From the NCBI RefSeq assembly GCF_032193765.1, contig NZ_JAVBIJ010000001.1:2418001-2482000 (forward strand): 64,000 nt of DNA, read 5' to 3'. Below the pieces are notes generated by a model. It searched no databases. It had not been told where the DNA came from and saw only the letters and a list, made by a program, of their open reading frames with translations. The position numbers and the translations under genes were made by a program. Positions 52,833-61,666 of this stretch are shown here, in pieces (within the stretch, counting starts at the first letter, position 1; every line of letters begins with the position of its first letter). The DNA is from Rhodoferax potami. Lineage in GTDB: Bacteria; Pseudomonadota; Gammaproteobacteria; Burkholderiales; Burkholderiaceae_C.

Positions 52833-55800
52833 CTAATGAAAGTCCCGACTGGTCGTCGCCAGCTCGCCCAGCAGGGGCGTCATGTCCACCACGCGCTTGG
52901 CAATCACATGGCGGACTTGGCCGCCGGTGGCCTCGTCACGCTGCCACACGCCGTACACCGCCATCAGCCGGGCGCGATAGACTGCGTCGCGGAACTGCTC
53001 TTTCACCGCTTTCCAGACGATGATGTTCACACTGCCGGTTTCATCCTCAAGTGTCACAAACACCACGCCTTTGGCGGTACCCGGTTGCTGGCGGGAGGTG
53101 ACGATACCGCAGGCACGCACCAGGCGGCCACTGGGATAGTTGCTCATCTGGGCCGCGGTCAGCAGCTTCTGTTTTGATAGCTGCTCCCGCAATAGCTGCA
53201 AGGGGTGGGAGCGCAAAGTGAGACCGGTAGCGGCGTAGTCAAAGGTCACTTCCTCACCCTCGTCGGCCGGAGGAAGCTCCAACACATCCTCCTCAATCGG
53301 CACGCCCTGTAGCAGCGCGGGTGCGGGGCGCAGGGCGGAGGCGTCCCACACCTGCTGGCGGCGGTGGCCGCTGAGGCTGATGAGGGCATCGGCACTGGCG
53401 AGCGCTTTGAGGTCACCTGCATCGAGGGCGCAGCGCAGAGCCAAATCCTGCGTGCTGGTGAACGGGCCGTTTTCGCGTGCAGCGCAGATGCGCTCCGCCA
53501 CTTCTTTCTGCAAGCCACTCACCATGCGCAGCCCCAATCGGATGGCGGGTTGGGTTTGCAATGCCCATCCGTACGGATCGCTATCAGGCGTTTGCGGCTG
53601 CTCAAGTGTGCAGTCCCACGCGCTGTGCAGCACATCCACGGCGTGCACTTGGACACTATGGCGACGAGCGTCTTGAACCAGCTGTGCCGGGCCGTAAAAA
53701 CCCAGCGGCTGGCTGTTGAGCATGGCTGCCAGAAAACAAGCCGGCTCATGCCGCTTGAGCCAGCAGCTCACGTACACCAGCAGCGCAAAGCTGGCTGCAT
53801 GGCTCTCGGGAAAGCCGTATTCGCCAAAGCCCTCAATCTGCTTGAACAGCGTGTCAGCAAACTCCTGCGTGTAGCCGTTTTTGAGCATGCCACCCACCAG
53901 CCGTTCGTAGAACTTGCCCACGCCACCCTTGCGCTTCCAGGCGGCCATAGAGCGGCGCAGCTGGTCGGCCTCGCCCGCCGTGAAGTCGGCCGCCGCCATA
54001 GCGATCTGCATGACCTGCTCCTGAAAAATCGGTACACCCAGGGTGCGCTTCGAAGCCTCTTTCAGAGCAGGAGACTCGTACATCACCGCTTGCGGGTTGG
54101 CACGCGCCTTGAGGTAGGGGTGCACCATACCACCCTGAATCGGCCCCGGCCGCACGATGGCCACCTCCACCACCAGGTCGTAAAAGCATTGCGGCTTCAG
54201 GCGCGGCAGCATGCTCATCTGCGCCCGGCTCTCGATCTGGAACACGCCCACCGTGTCGGCCTGGCAGATCATGGCGTAGGTGGCGGGGTCTTCGGCAGGC
54301 ACGTCTTGCATGCGCATGGGCGCGCCGCGCCACTGGCCGATGAGGTGCAGGCAGCGGCGTATGGCGCTGAGCATGCCCAAGGCCAGCACATCCACTTTCA
54401 AGAGGCCCACCGCATCAAGGTCGTCCTTGTCCCACTGGATGACCGAGCGGTCTGGCATGGATGCGTTTTCCACCGGCACCAGCCGGGTTAGCGGGCCTTG
54501 CGTGAGCACAAAGCCGCCTACGTGCTGGCTCAGGTGGCGAGGAAAATTTTGCAGTTGCGTGGCAAGGTCCAGCCAGAGTTGCAGGCGGCGCAAAGGCGGC
54601 AGGGGCGAACCGTCCACCAACAGGCCAAGCTCAGCAGCGCCACCCTCGGAAGCCAGAGCGGCAGGGCGCCCAGCTCCGTGTCCCCCGCCCGCGTTGCGGG
54701 CTCCTCCTTGACCTACGCTGTGCGCCCTGCCACTCTGGCTCTGTCCTGCCGCACCATAAGCCTGCACTTTTGAATCAAAACCACCTCCAGCGCTCACGGA
54801 ATCTGCGCTACCAGCTACTTTTTCGATAGCAGCCTGCAGCCGCTCCACCAGTACCGCACGGCTGTACATGCCCGGATGCTCCTTGGCCATGGCCGTAATC
54901 AGCACCTCAGGAATCTCCAGCGCCCGCCCCACATCACGGAGTGCGCTGCGCGGTCGATAGCTGGCCACCACGGCGGTAATGGCGGCGCGCTCCCGGCCGT
55001 ATTTGGCGTAGATGTATTGGATGACCTCTTCGCGCCGCTGGTGCTCAAAGTCCACATCAATGTCGGGCGGCTCGTCGCGCTCCTTGGAGATGAAGCGCTC
55101 AAACAGTACGTTCATGCGGCTGGGGTCCACCTCGGTCACGCCCAGGCAATAGCAGACCGCAGAGTTCGCCGCCGAGCCCCGCCCCTGGCACAAGATGCCG
55201 CGCCCCCGCGCAAAGCGCACCAGGTCGTGCACGGTGAGAAAGTACATCTCGTACTTCATGTCGGCAATCAGCGCGAGCTCATGCTCCACCTGCGTGCGCA
55301 CGTTGGGCGGCATACCGGCCGGATAACGCTCCAAGGCGCCCTCCTCGGTGTACTGCCGCAGAGTCTGCGCCGGGGTGTGGCCGGGCAGCACGGCCTCCAT
55401 GGGGTACTGGTAGCGCAGCGCATCCAGTGTGAAGCTGCAGCGCCCCGCCACCACCAGCGTGTGGGCCAGCTCATCGGGCGTGAACAGGGCCGCGAGCCGG
55501 GCGCGACTGCGCAGGTGGTGCTCGGCATTGGCCTGCAGCGCAAAGCCGCACTGCGCTACCGGCAGGCCGCAGCGCACGGCGGTCAGCACATCGTGCAGCG
55601 GCTTGCGCGAGCGGGTGTGCATGCGCACCTGCCCGGTGGCAATAGGGGCCAGCCCGCTCACCGCTGCAATCTGCTGCCAATGCGCCCGCTCCAAAGCTTG
55701 CATGCCGCCCAGACCCGCTGTGACTGCCAGCCAGCAATTTTGGCCAAATAGGCCTCTGACGCCCGCTGCTATTGCGCAAGCAGCTTCTGTTTTGATAGCA

Positions 55801-56276
55801 AGTGGCAGGTGCAGCAGCACCTCGCAATGCCGCAGCGTGTGCCAGGGCGAGGCATCCGGCTGCCCCAACCAGGCGACCCGGTATTCGCCCTTGGGCGCCG
55901 CCATGCGCGCGCGGGTGATGAACTCGCACAGGTTGCCCCAGCCCTGCAGGTTGTGCGGCAACACCACCACGGTGAAGCTGGCCCCCGCTGCCACACCACC
56001 CGGCGCAGCCGGGTAAGGCACCGCAAACTCCGCCCCCGGCAGCAGCTGGAGCCCCAGGCGCTGCGCCTCGCCATGCGCGCGCACCACCCCGGCCACCGAA
56101 CATTCGTCGGTAATAGCCAGCGCCGCATACCCAAGCCGGTGCGCCCGCTCCACCAGCTCCTCCGGCTGCGAGGCACCGCGCTGGAAGCTGAAGTTGGAGA
56201 GGCAATGCAGCTCGGCATAGGCCGGTGTCGTGGTGGCTACCGGCGGCTGGGGCTTTATGGGCTTTGGGGTTGACAT
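52833..56276 (-). CDS. dnaE2: Error-prone DNA polymerase DnaE2 (ImuC), with in-frame repeat insertions
   Basis: DnaE2 is the catalytic C-family polymerase of SOS translesion synthesis (1147 aa). The PHP domain starts YAELHCLSNFSFQRGASQPE. The palm catalytic region includes GILCQGRGSAANSAVCYCLG and RDEPPDIDVDFEHQRREEVI (acidic residues), and IVRPGPIQGGMVHPYL follows. The C-terminal OB domain ends near residue 1130. It is longer than most DnaE2 proteins. The excess is a Gly/Ala-rich stretch at about residues 481-545 that coincides with two palindromic insertions (54651-54740 and 54771-54832). A LexA-like box lies 2 bp before the ATG. imuA and imuB are not adjacent. Confidence 0.93.
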   Translation of the reverse strand: MSTPKPIKPQPPVATTTPAYAELHCLSNFSFQRGASQPEELVERAHRLGYAALAITDECSVAGVVRAHGEAQRLGLQLLPGAEFAVPYPAAPGGVAAGASFTVVVLPHNLQGWGNLCEFITRARMAAPKGEYRVAWLGQPDASPWHTLRHCEVLLHLPLAIKTEAACAIAAGVRGLFGQNCWLAVTAGLGGMQALERAHWQQIAAVSGLAPIATGQVRMHTRSRKPLHDVLTAVRCGLPVAQCGFALQANAEHHLRSRARLAALFTPDELAHTLVVAGRCSFTLDALRYQYPMEAVLPGHTPAQTLRQYTEEGALERYPAGMPPNVRTQVEHELALIADMKYEMYFLTVHDLVRFARGRGILCQGRGSAANSAVCYCLGVTEVDPSRMNVLFERFISKERDEPPDIDVDFEHQRREEVIQYIYAKYGRERAAITAVVASYRPRSALRDVGRALEIPEVLITAMAKEHPGMYSRAVLVERLQAAIEKVAGSADSVSAGGGFDSKVQAYGAAGQSQSGRAHSVGQGGARNAGGGHGAGRPAALASEGGAAELGLLVDGSPLPPLRRLQLWLDLATQLQNFPRHLSQHVGGFVLTQGPLTRLVPVENASMPDRSVIQWDKDDLDAVGLLKVDVLALGMLSAIRRCLHLIGQWRGAPMRMQDVPAEDPATYAMICQADTVGVFQIESRAQMSMLPRLKPQCFYDLVVEVAIVRPGPIQGGMVHPYLKARANPQAVMYESPALKEASKRTLGVPIFQEQVMQIAMAAADFTAGEADQLRRSMAAWKRKGGVGKFYERLVGGMLKNGYTQEFADTLFKQIEGFGEYGFPESHAASFALLVYVSCWLKRHEPACFLAAMLNSQPLGFYGPAQLVQDARRHSVQVHAVDVLHSAWDCTLEQPQTPDSDPYGWALQTQPAIRLGLRMVSGLQKEVAERICAARENGPFTSTQDLALRCALDAGDLKALASADALISLSGHRRQQVWDASALRPAPALLQGVPIEEDVLELPPADEGEEVTFDYAATGLTLRSHPLQLLREQLSKQKLLTAAQMSNYPSGRLVRACGIVTSRQQPGTAKGVVFVTLEDETGSVNIIVWKAVKEQFRDAVYRARLMAVYGVWQRDEATGGQVRHVIAKRVVDMTPLLGELATTSRDFH
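53161..53181 (+). repeat. Dispersed palindromic repeat core in dnaE2 (copy A)
   Basis: These 21 bases are identical to 55779-55799 in the same gene. The core contains TTCTGTTTTGATAGC and is read in frame near residues 1032-1038. Confidence 0.6.
54651..54740 (+). repeat. 90-bp inverted-repeat element within dnaE2
   Basis: Arms 54651-54668 and 54723-54740 pair over 18 bp with one mismatch (begins AGCCAGAG, ends CTCTGGCT). The inside has its own GC-rich hairpin. The length, 90 bp, is 30 codons, so the frame is kept. It encodes a Gly/Ala/Arg-rich stretch not typical of DnaE2. Confidence 0.65.
54771..54832 (+). repeat. Dispersed palindromic repeat in dnaE2 (copy B)
   Basis: A full-length copy: CCTCCAGCGCTC, variable loop, TGCGCTACCAGCTACTTTTT, then CGATAGCA. 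It adjoins the 90-bp element and encodes the KVAGSADSVSAGGG stretch. Confidence 0.65.
55746..55800 (+). repeat. Dispersed palindromic repeat in dnaE2 (copy C)
   Basis: GGCCTCTGACGCCCGC, variable loop, TTGCGCAAGCAGCTTCTG, TTTTGATAGCA. It is read in frame as about residues 159-177 in the PHP domain (AIKTEAACAIAAGVRG). Confidence 0.6.
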
Positions 56277-56278
56277 TT

Positions 56279-56298
56279 AACTGTATAAAAAGACAGTA
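56279..56298 (-). promoter_or_regulatory. LexA (SOS) box before dnaE2
   Basis: AACTGTATAAAAAGACAGTA fits the CTGT-N8-ACAG pattern of LexA sites, directly before the dnaE2 ATG. SOS control of dnaE2 is well known, so damage-induced expression is predicted. There is no visible Shine-Dalgarno sequence between box and ATG. Confidence 0.8.
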
Positions 56299-56418
56299 TA
56301 TAAAAGAGACGCAAATTCTGCAAAGCAGACCTCCGCCATGCACCCGGGCACTGCACTTACATAATGGCTGGGTAACGCTGCGAAACAAGCAACGCACCTC
56401 ACCCTCAAGGAGTTCCGA

Positions 56419-56943
56419 TTGCAAACCACGTCCATCCGCAAACCACAAGTCTGCGTTCTCGGTAGTGCCGAACCTGGCTCCGCCGCTTATGAGCTGGCCG
56501 GCCAAGCAGGTGCGCTGCTGGCGCGTCACGGTATTACGCTGGTCAGCGGCTGCGGCAGCCCTGCTACCCGTGTGGCGGCTGAACGCGCCATCGCCGCAGG
56601 AGGGCTGGTGCTCAGCATCGTGCCGCCCGACGAAATGCCGCCACCCGACTGGCCAGCGACCGTGGTCGTGCCGTGCGGCATGGGGGATGCGCGAAACCTC
56701 CTCATGGCGCTGGCGGGCGATGCCTGCCTGGTCATCGGCGGCCGTGCCGGCACGATCTCTGAAGTCTGCTTGGCCTGGCTGCACAAGCGGCCGCTTCTGC
56801 CCTTGATGGGATGCGGTGGATGGTCAGAATCCCTGCCCGCCAATCCACCGGATGAACGTCAGAACTCTCCCATCCTTCCCTGGGGCAGCATGGCGGAACT
56901 GGAGCAGCAACTGCGCGGGTTGAAGCTCATCTCTTCTGCCTGA
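56419..56943 (+). CDS. SLOG/LOG-like family protein
   Basis: This is a 174-aa Rossmann-like protein of the SLOG/LOG (lysine-decarboxylase-like) superfamily. VCVLGSAEPGSAAYELAGQA is the nucleotide-binding first strand and VIGGRAGTISEVCLAWLHKR the GGxxGTxxE motif. It starts with TTG at 56419, supported by AAGGAG six bases before. Family members may be cytokinin-type phosphoribohydrolases or nucleotide sensors; I cannot tell which. Confidence 0.78.
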   Translation: MQTTSIRKPQVCVLGSAEPGSAAYELAGQAGALLARHGITLVSGCGSPATRVAAERAIAAGGLVLSIVPPDEMPPPDWPATVVVPCGMGDARNLLMALAGDACLVIGGRAGTISEVCLAWLHKRPLLPLMGCGGWSESLPANPPDERQNSPILPWGSMAELEQQLRGLKLISSA

Positions 56944-56952
56944 ATTCCCCGT

Positions 56953-57705
56953 TTAGTACAGCACCCGCCTGAACATGCCAATCGCCATCTGGTAGCCCAG
57001 CAGCTGCAGCTCGGCGTCATAGCGCTCGCCTTCGTCGCGCATGAAGGCGTGCACGCCGTTGAACTCGTGCCATGTGAAGTTAACGCCGGCCTTCACCAGG
57101 GTGCTGTAGACCAGCGCCCGGCCTTCGGGTGGGATGTGGGGGTCTTGCTTGCCCCAGATCATTTGCAACTCACCTTTGATTTCGGGCGTGCGGGTCAGGC
57201 TGTCGTTGCCGGCGCTTGAGGGCACCATGCCGGAATGGATGTCGGTGGCGTAGAAGCACGACGTGGCGCTGATGGCCGGGTTCATGGCCGCCCGGTACGC
57301 CAGCCCGCCCCCTAAGCAAAAGCCCATGGCGCCTACGCGGCCCGAGCAGTAAGACAAGGTGCGCAGGTGGTCGATGATGGCTTGCGCATCGCTGTCGTGC
57401 GCTTCCAGCGTCTTGACCACTTTGTCGGCGTTGCCCTTGTCTCGGCCTGCGTCGTCATAGCCCAGCACGGTGCCGATGCGGTTGAGCTCGTGGAACACCT
57501 CAGGCACCACCACCACAAAACCGTGCCCGGCCATGATCTGCGCGCTGCGGCGAATGGGGCCGGTCTGCTGAAAAATCTCGGAATACAGAATGATGGCCGC
57601 GTACTGCTTGGGCGCTGCGCCCTCAGCCTCTTTGGGGCGGTACACAGTGCAGCGCATCACGCCGGTGGGGGTGGAGAGGTCAACTTCATGGGACTGGATT
57701 TGCAC
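56953..57705 (-). CDS. Dienelactone hydrolase family protein
   Basis: This is a 250-aa alpha/beta hydrolase of the DLH family. The nucleophile is in GRVGAMGFCLGGGLAYRAAM (Cys in the usual nucleophile position) and the histidine in FNGVHAFMRDEG. I choose GTG at 57705, with GGAG eight bases before it. It hydrolyses dienelactones or related esters; the actual substrate is unknown. It is divergent from the SDR gene. Confidence 0.85.
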   Translation of the reverse strand: MQIQSHEVDLSTPTGVMRCTVYRPKEAEGAAPKQYAAIILYSEIFQQTGPIRRSAQIMAGHGFVVVVPEVFHELNRIGTVLGYDDAGRDKGNADKVVKTLEAHDSDAQAIIDHLRTLSYCSGRVGAMGFCLGGGLAYRAAMNPAISATSCFYATDIHSGMVPSSAGNDSLTRTPEIKGELQMIWGKQDPHIPPEGRALVYSTLVKAGVNFTWHEFNGVHAFMRDEGERYDAELQLLGYQMAIGMFRRVLY

Positions 57706-57847
57706 AGCAATAACTCCGGTGAAAAACGTGCCCCGAGTATCCGGCACTGGCGGGTACGGCCCGCGCCCTGTCGCGCGGGTTACGCCAGCGGCGGCGTGGC
57801 GCTATGCCGCGGCCTAAGATGCCTTTTTTTGCGGCAAGGGGCATTCC

Positions 57848-58609
57848 ATGGACATTCGGTTTGACAACAAAGTGGTGCTGGTCACCGGCGGTGGCGGTGG
57901 CATCGGGCGGGCCAGTGCGCTGGCGTTTGCGCGTGCGGGAGCCAAGGTGGCGGTGACCGACCGCGACGTGGCAGCAGGCGAAGAAACCACAGCACAAGTC
58001 AAAGCGCTGGGAGCCGAGGCGCTGTTCATTGCGGCGGATGTGATGCAGGCCGCGCAGGTGCAAGCCATGGTGGCCCAAGTGGTGGCGCACTTCGGGCGGC
58101 TGGACTGCGCCTTCAACAATGCCGGCATTGAAGAAGAACACATGCGCCTGGCCGACTGCGAAGAGGCCACCTTCGACCGCATCATGGGCGTGAACGTCAA
58201 AGGCGTGTGGCTGTGCATGAAGTACCAGATTGCGCAGATGCTTGCCCAAGGTGGCGGCGCCATCGTCAACACCGCATCGGTGGCCGGGCTGGTGGGCGCG
58301 CCCAAGATGTCGGCCTACAGCGCGAGCAAACATGCGGTGATTGGCCTTACCAAATCTGCCGCGGTGGAGTACGGGCGCAAAGGCATTCGCGTGAATGCGG
58401 TGTGCCCTGGCGTGATCCGCACGGTGATGCTGGAGCGCGCCGTGCAAGCCGACCCCAAGGTCGCCGCCACCGTAGCAGGCGCCCACCCGATCGGCCGCAT
58501 CGGCGAGCCCGATGAAGTGGCCGCTGCGGTGCTGTGGCTTAGCTCGGATGCGTCCAGCTTTGTGACCGGCCTGGCCCACACGGTGGACGGTGGGCTGACC
58601 TCGATCTAA
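57848..58609 (+). CDS. Short-chain dehydrogenase/reductase (SDR)
   Basis: This is a classical 253-aa SDR with Rossmann motif TGGGGGIGRASALAF, DRD after the second strand (NAD preference), NNAG, and the active-site SAYSASKHAVIGLTKSAAVE with Tyr and Lys. The substrate is not identifiable from sequence. It is divergent from the DLH gene. Confidence 0.88.
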   Translation: MDIRFDNKVVLVTGGGGGIGRASALAFARAGAKVAVTDRDVAAGEETTAQVKALGAEALFIAADVMQAAQVQAMVAQVVAHFGRLDCAFNNAGIEEEHMRLADCEEATFDRIMGVNVKGVWLCMKYQIAQMLAQGGGAIVNTASVAGLVGAPKMSAYSASKHAVIGLTKSAAVEYGRKGIRVNAVCPGVIRTVMLERAVQADPKVAATVAGAHPIGRIGEPDEVAAAVLWLSSDASSFVTGLAHTVDGGLTSI

Positions 58610-58628
58610 ACCGGCTCAAACCCTACAT

Positions 58629-59564
58629 TTACGCCCGGGCTGTGCGGCTGCGCACCCAACCCACAATGGCCGGGCCGTACATGATCATGGCCAGCGCACC
58701 GGCAATCAGCGGCAGGGCCAGGAACACCCAGCCGGTGAGCACTTCCTTGCCAATCACCACACCCACCACCAGGGCCACAGCAGGGTTCACAAACGAGTAG
58801 CTGCCGGCCACCGCAGCCGTGGTGTTTTGCAGCAGCCAGAGGTAGGCATTGAGCGCTATGAGCGTGCCGAACACCAGCAGGTACCACCAGGCCAACCAGG
58901 CTTCGTGCGACACATTGCCCAGCGACCCTTGCGGCTCGATGAGCGAGGCTGCCACCCCCCCCATCAGCCCGCCGGCCAGCCACTCAGTGGCCGAGGCCAT
59001 GGCAGGGCCCGGTAAATCCAGCTTGCGGGATGCGTAAGAGCCCATGCTCCAGCACAGCGGTGCGCCAAAGGCAGCCAAGGCACCCAGCCAGCTGGCAGAA
59101 AAGTCGCCCTCCATGGCCAGCAGCAAAGCCCCCGCCACACCCAGCACCAAGCCTACCCAGCTGGTAGTGGGCACACGTTCGCCGCCTAGGCGTGTCCACA
59201 GCGCCAGCCACATGGGCATGGTTGTGATGACGGTGGCCATGAGCCCGGAGCCGATGCCCTGCTTTTGCGCAAACACCACCAGGTTCATGGACACAAACAC
59301 CATCAGCCCGCCCACCAGCGCAGCATTGCGCCACTGGCGCCAGCTGGGCAGCTTTTCGCCGCGCCACAGGGCCCAGGCCAGCATGATCACGCCGGCCAAC
59401 GTGAATCGGGTGGCATTCATCCACAGCGGTGGGAAGCTATGCACCGCCACGCCGATGGCAAAGTAGGTGGTGCCCCAGACGATGTAGACCAACCAGAGCG
59501 CCACCATGAGGCGCCAGAATGGGGACAAACGCCAGCCTTGCTGAATATTGAGTGCCGAAATCAT
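58629..59564 (-). CDS. EamA/DMT family transporter
   Basis: This is a ten-helix drug/metabolite transporter (311 aa from ATG at 59564). Two EamA repeats are visible: VALWLVYIVWGTTYFAIGVA in the first and APLCWSMGSYASRKLDLPG in the second half. It is divergent from an Lrp/AsnC gene that probably controls it, since Lrp-linked DMT proteins often export amino acids. The substrate is unproven. Confidence 0.88.
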   Translation of the reverse strand: MISALNIQQGWRLSPFWRLMVALWLVYIVWGTTYFAIGVAVHSFPPLWMNATRFTLAGVIMLAWALWRGEKLPSWRQWRNAALVGGLMVFVSMNLVVFAQKQGIGSGLMATVITTMPMWLALWTRLGGERVPTTSWVGLVLGVAGALLLAMEGDFSASWLGALAAFGAPLCWSMGSYASRKLDLPGPAMASATEWLAGGLMGGVAASLIEPQGSLGNVSHEAWLAWWYLLVFGTLIALNAYLWLLQNTTAAVAGSYSFVNPAVALVVGVVIGKEVLTGWVFLALPLIAGALAMIMYGPAIVGWVRSRTARA

Positions 59565-59571
59565 GAATAGT

Positions 59572-59586
59572 CCGTAAAATTTACGG
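59572..59586. promoter_or_regulatory. Palindrome between EamA and Lrp genes (predicted Lrp operator)
   Basis: CCGTAAAATTTACGG is a perfect 15-base palindrome. Related half-sites (ATTACCG at about 59611 and TTACGG near 59674 and 59704) lie close by, as expected for cooperative Lrp binding. Confidence 0.6.
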
Positions 59587-59629
59587 CAACCAGCGCCGCT
59601 GGGCGTGATATTACCGAAAAACCAGCCCA

Positions 59630-60100
59630 ATGCAAGCAAATATTCAGACAGACGCCATCGACGCCAAAATTCTTACGGCGTTAGGCGAAGACGGCCGGCG
59701 TTCTTACGCCGAGGTGGGTGCGGATGTAGGCCTGTCTACCGCCGCGGTGCATGAGCGGGTCAAGAAGATGCTGGAGCGCGGCGTGATTCGCCGTTTCTCG
59801 ATCAGCGTGGACCCGCACACCGTGGGGCTGAACTTCACCGCGTTTGTGGCGATTCGCAACGATGGCGGCGCCCACTGCCGCGACATTGCACCCCGCCTGC
59901 GCGAGCTGCCCTCGGTGCAAGAACTGCACAGTGTGGCCGGCGAATACGACCTGCTGGCCAAGGTGCGCACCCCGCATGCCCGCGACCTGGAGGCGGTGCT
60001 GCTGCAGATCAAGGCCATCCCCGGGGTGGCGCGCACCACCAGCACCGTGGTGCTGAACACCGAATTCGAAGACCAGCCCCTGCGCCTGCCCGGCACCTGA
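59630..60100 (+). CDS. Lrp/AsnC family transcriptional regulator
   Basis: This is a 156-aa regulator: HTH at residues 8-50 (AIDAKILTALGEDGRRSYAE, then VGLSTAAVHERVKKMLERGV) and a C-terminal RAM domain (LHSVAGEYDLLAKVRTPHAR) that binds amino acids. It probably controls the divergent EamA exporter through the palindrome at 59572-59586. Confidence 0.92.
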   Translation: MQANIQTDAIDAKILTALGEDGRRSYAEVGADVGLSTAAVHERVKKMLERGVIRRFSISVDPHTVGLNFTAFVAIRNDGGAHCRDIAPRLRELPSVQELHSVAGEYDLLAKVRTPHARDLEAVLLQIKAIPGVARTTSTVVLNTEFEDQPLRLPGT

Positions 60101-60161
60101 AAGCACACCCCCTTGCAGGGCGGCGCACAGACAAAAGCGCGCCAAACCTGTAGAAGGGGGG

Positions 60162-61025
60162 ATGATCCGCCTTCGCCTTGCCATCCAGCTGCACTACCAA
60201 GTGCAGCCCCCGGGCGGCGACTTTGTATTTCACTTGCACGCGGCCTTCACGCCGCGCCAGCGGGTGGTGTCCGAGTCGCTGCACTTCAGCCAGCCCCTGG
60301 CCTACACACTGGAGAGCAGCCCGCCCTCCACCAACCGCGTCCTGCGTACCAACGCCCTGCCCGGCATGCTGCAAGTGGCCTATGCCGCCACGGTGGATCT
60401 GGACCATTGGGTGGCAGCGCCCGCCACCATCGCAGAAGTGCCGGTTAGCCGCTTGCCTACCAACGTGCTGCCCTATCTTTACCCCAGCCGCTACTGCCAA
60501 TCGGATTTGCTGCTGCAGTTTGCCCAGCAGGAGTTCGGCCAGCGCTGGCAGGGCTACAGCCGGGTGCAGGCCATTCGCGACTGGGTGCTGCAGCACACCG
60601 CCTTCAGCCCCAACACCTCCAACAGCAACACCTCAGCTTTGGACACCCTGCAAAGCCATGTGGGAGTGTGCCGCGACTTTGCGCACCTGATGATTGCGCT
60701 GTGCCGCGCAGCCAATGTGCCGGCCCGCTTTACCACCGGCATCGACTACGGGGCCGACCCCGCGCTGGGGCCGACCGACTTCCATGCCTATGTGGAAGCC
60801 TATGTGGGCGACCGCTGGTATTTGTTTGATCCCTCAGGCACCGCCATCCCCATGGGCCTGGTGCGCTTTGCCACCGGGCGCGATGCGGCCGACGTGGCCT
60901 TTGCCACCATCTTCGGCTCCGTGCAAAGCAGCACCCCGGTGATCAGCATCGAAGCCATTCCAGGGGCGGACGGGCTGCTGCGGGTGCCGCACCACAGCGC
61001 CGATGCGCTGAGCACCGACGGCTGA
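60162..61025 (+). CDS. Transglutaminase-like family protein
   Basis: This is a 287-aa protein with a transglutaminase core. The predicted triad is Cys170 (GVCRDFAHLMIALCR), His208 (TDFHAYVEAYVGD) and Asp223 (WYLFDPSG). An N-terminal beta domain (about residues 1-90) precedes it. It has no signal peptide. The role is probably peptidase or cross-linking; the substrate is unknown. Confidence 0.87.
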   Translation: MIRLRLAIQLHYQVQPPGGDFVFHLHAAFTPRQRVVSESLHFSQPLAYTLESSPPSTNRVLRTNALPGMLQVAYAATVDLDHWVAAPATIAEVPVSRLPTNVLPYLYPSRYCQSDLLLQFAQQEFGQRWQGYSRVQAIRDWVLQHTAFSPNTSNSNTSALDTLQSHVGVCRDFAHLMIALCRAANVPARFTTGIDYGADPALGPTDFHAYVEAYVGDRWYLFDPSGTAIPMGLVRFATGRDAADVAFATIFGSVQSSTPVISIEAIPGADGLLRVPHHSADALSTDG

Positions 61026-61043
61026 GCACAGGCTATAAAAGAC

Positions 61044-61535
61044 TCAGACCGTGCCGGGCTGGCGGGTGGTTTTGCGGAATTTTTCTTCGAGCTCGTGGCG
61101 CAGGGCCTTGCGCATCTGGGCTGCCTCGAAGCGGCGCTTTTCATCGTCAGTTTCGGGCTGCAGCGCCGGCACCGGCGCGGCCTTGCCATGGTCGTCCACC
61201 GCCACCATGGTGAAGAAGCAGCTGTTCACATGGCGCACCTCTTGGGTGCGGATGTTTTCGGCAATCACCTTGATGCCCACCTCCATGGACGACTTGCCGG
61301 TGTAGTTCACACTGGCCAGAAAGGTCACCAGCTCCCCCACATGGATGGCCTGCAAAAACAGCACCCGGTCCACACTCAGCGTCACCACATAGCGCGAGGC
61401 ATAGCGGCTGGCACAGGCATAGGCCACCTGGTCAAGCAGCTTGAGGATGGCGCCGCCGTGCACGTTGCCGGAGAAGTTGGCCATGTCGGGCGACATGAGC
61501 ACAGTCATGGAGAGTTGGTGGGTGGGCAAGTTCAT
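61044..61535 (-). CDS. Acyl-CoA thioesterase (YciA-like, hotdog fold)
   Basis: This is a 163-aa single hotdog-domain protein. NFSGNVHGGAILKLLDQVAY holds the conserved catalytic Asp and Gly region, and SVDRVLFLQAIHVGELVTFL is typical of the YciA group. It hydrolyses acyl-CoA thioesters in the cytoplasm. It is convergent with the transglutaminase gene, 18 bp apart. Confidence 0.9.
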   Translation of the reverse strand: MNLPTHQLSMTVLMSPDMANFSGNVHGGAILKLLDQVAYACASRYASRYVVTLSVDRVLFLQAIHVGELVTFLASVNYTGKSSMEVGIKVIAENIRTQEVRHVNSCFFTMVAVDDHGKAAPVPALQPETDDEKRRFEAAQMRKALRHELEEKFRKTTRQPGTV

Positions 61536-61666
61536 GGGCCAGAAAGTAGTGAAAAACGCGAATCATGCGATTGTTCACACTTTTCGCCACGCATCCGTTC
61601 GGACTACTGCGCCGAATGGCGTAATTTGCAAAAATAAAGTCAGTTACAAATTGTTAAGATTTCTCT

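Noticed and set aside
54600..54840. Frameshift or damage in dnaE2
   Set aside because: The odd stretch stays in frame and is explained by two repeat insertions; conserved sequence resumes on both sides.
55471..56784. 437-codon open frame overlapping the start of dnaE2 and the SLOG gene
   Set aside because: It overlaps two well-supported genes and the LexA box; low-complexity composition.
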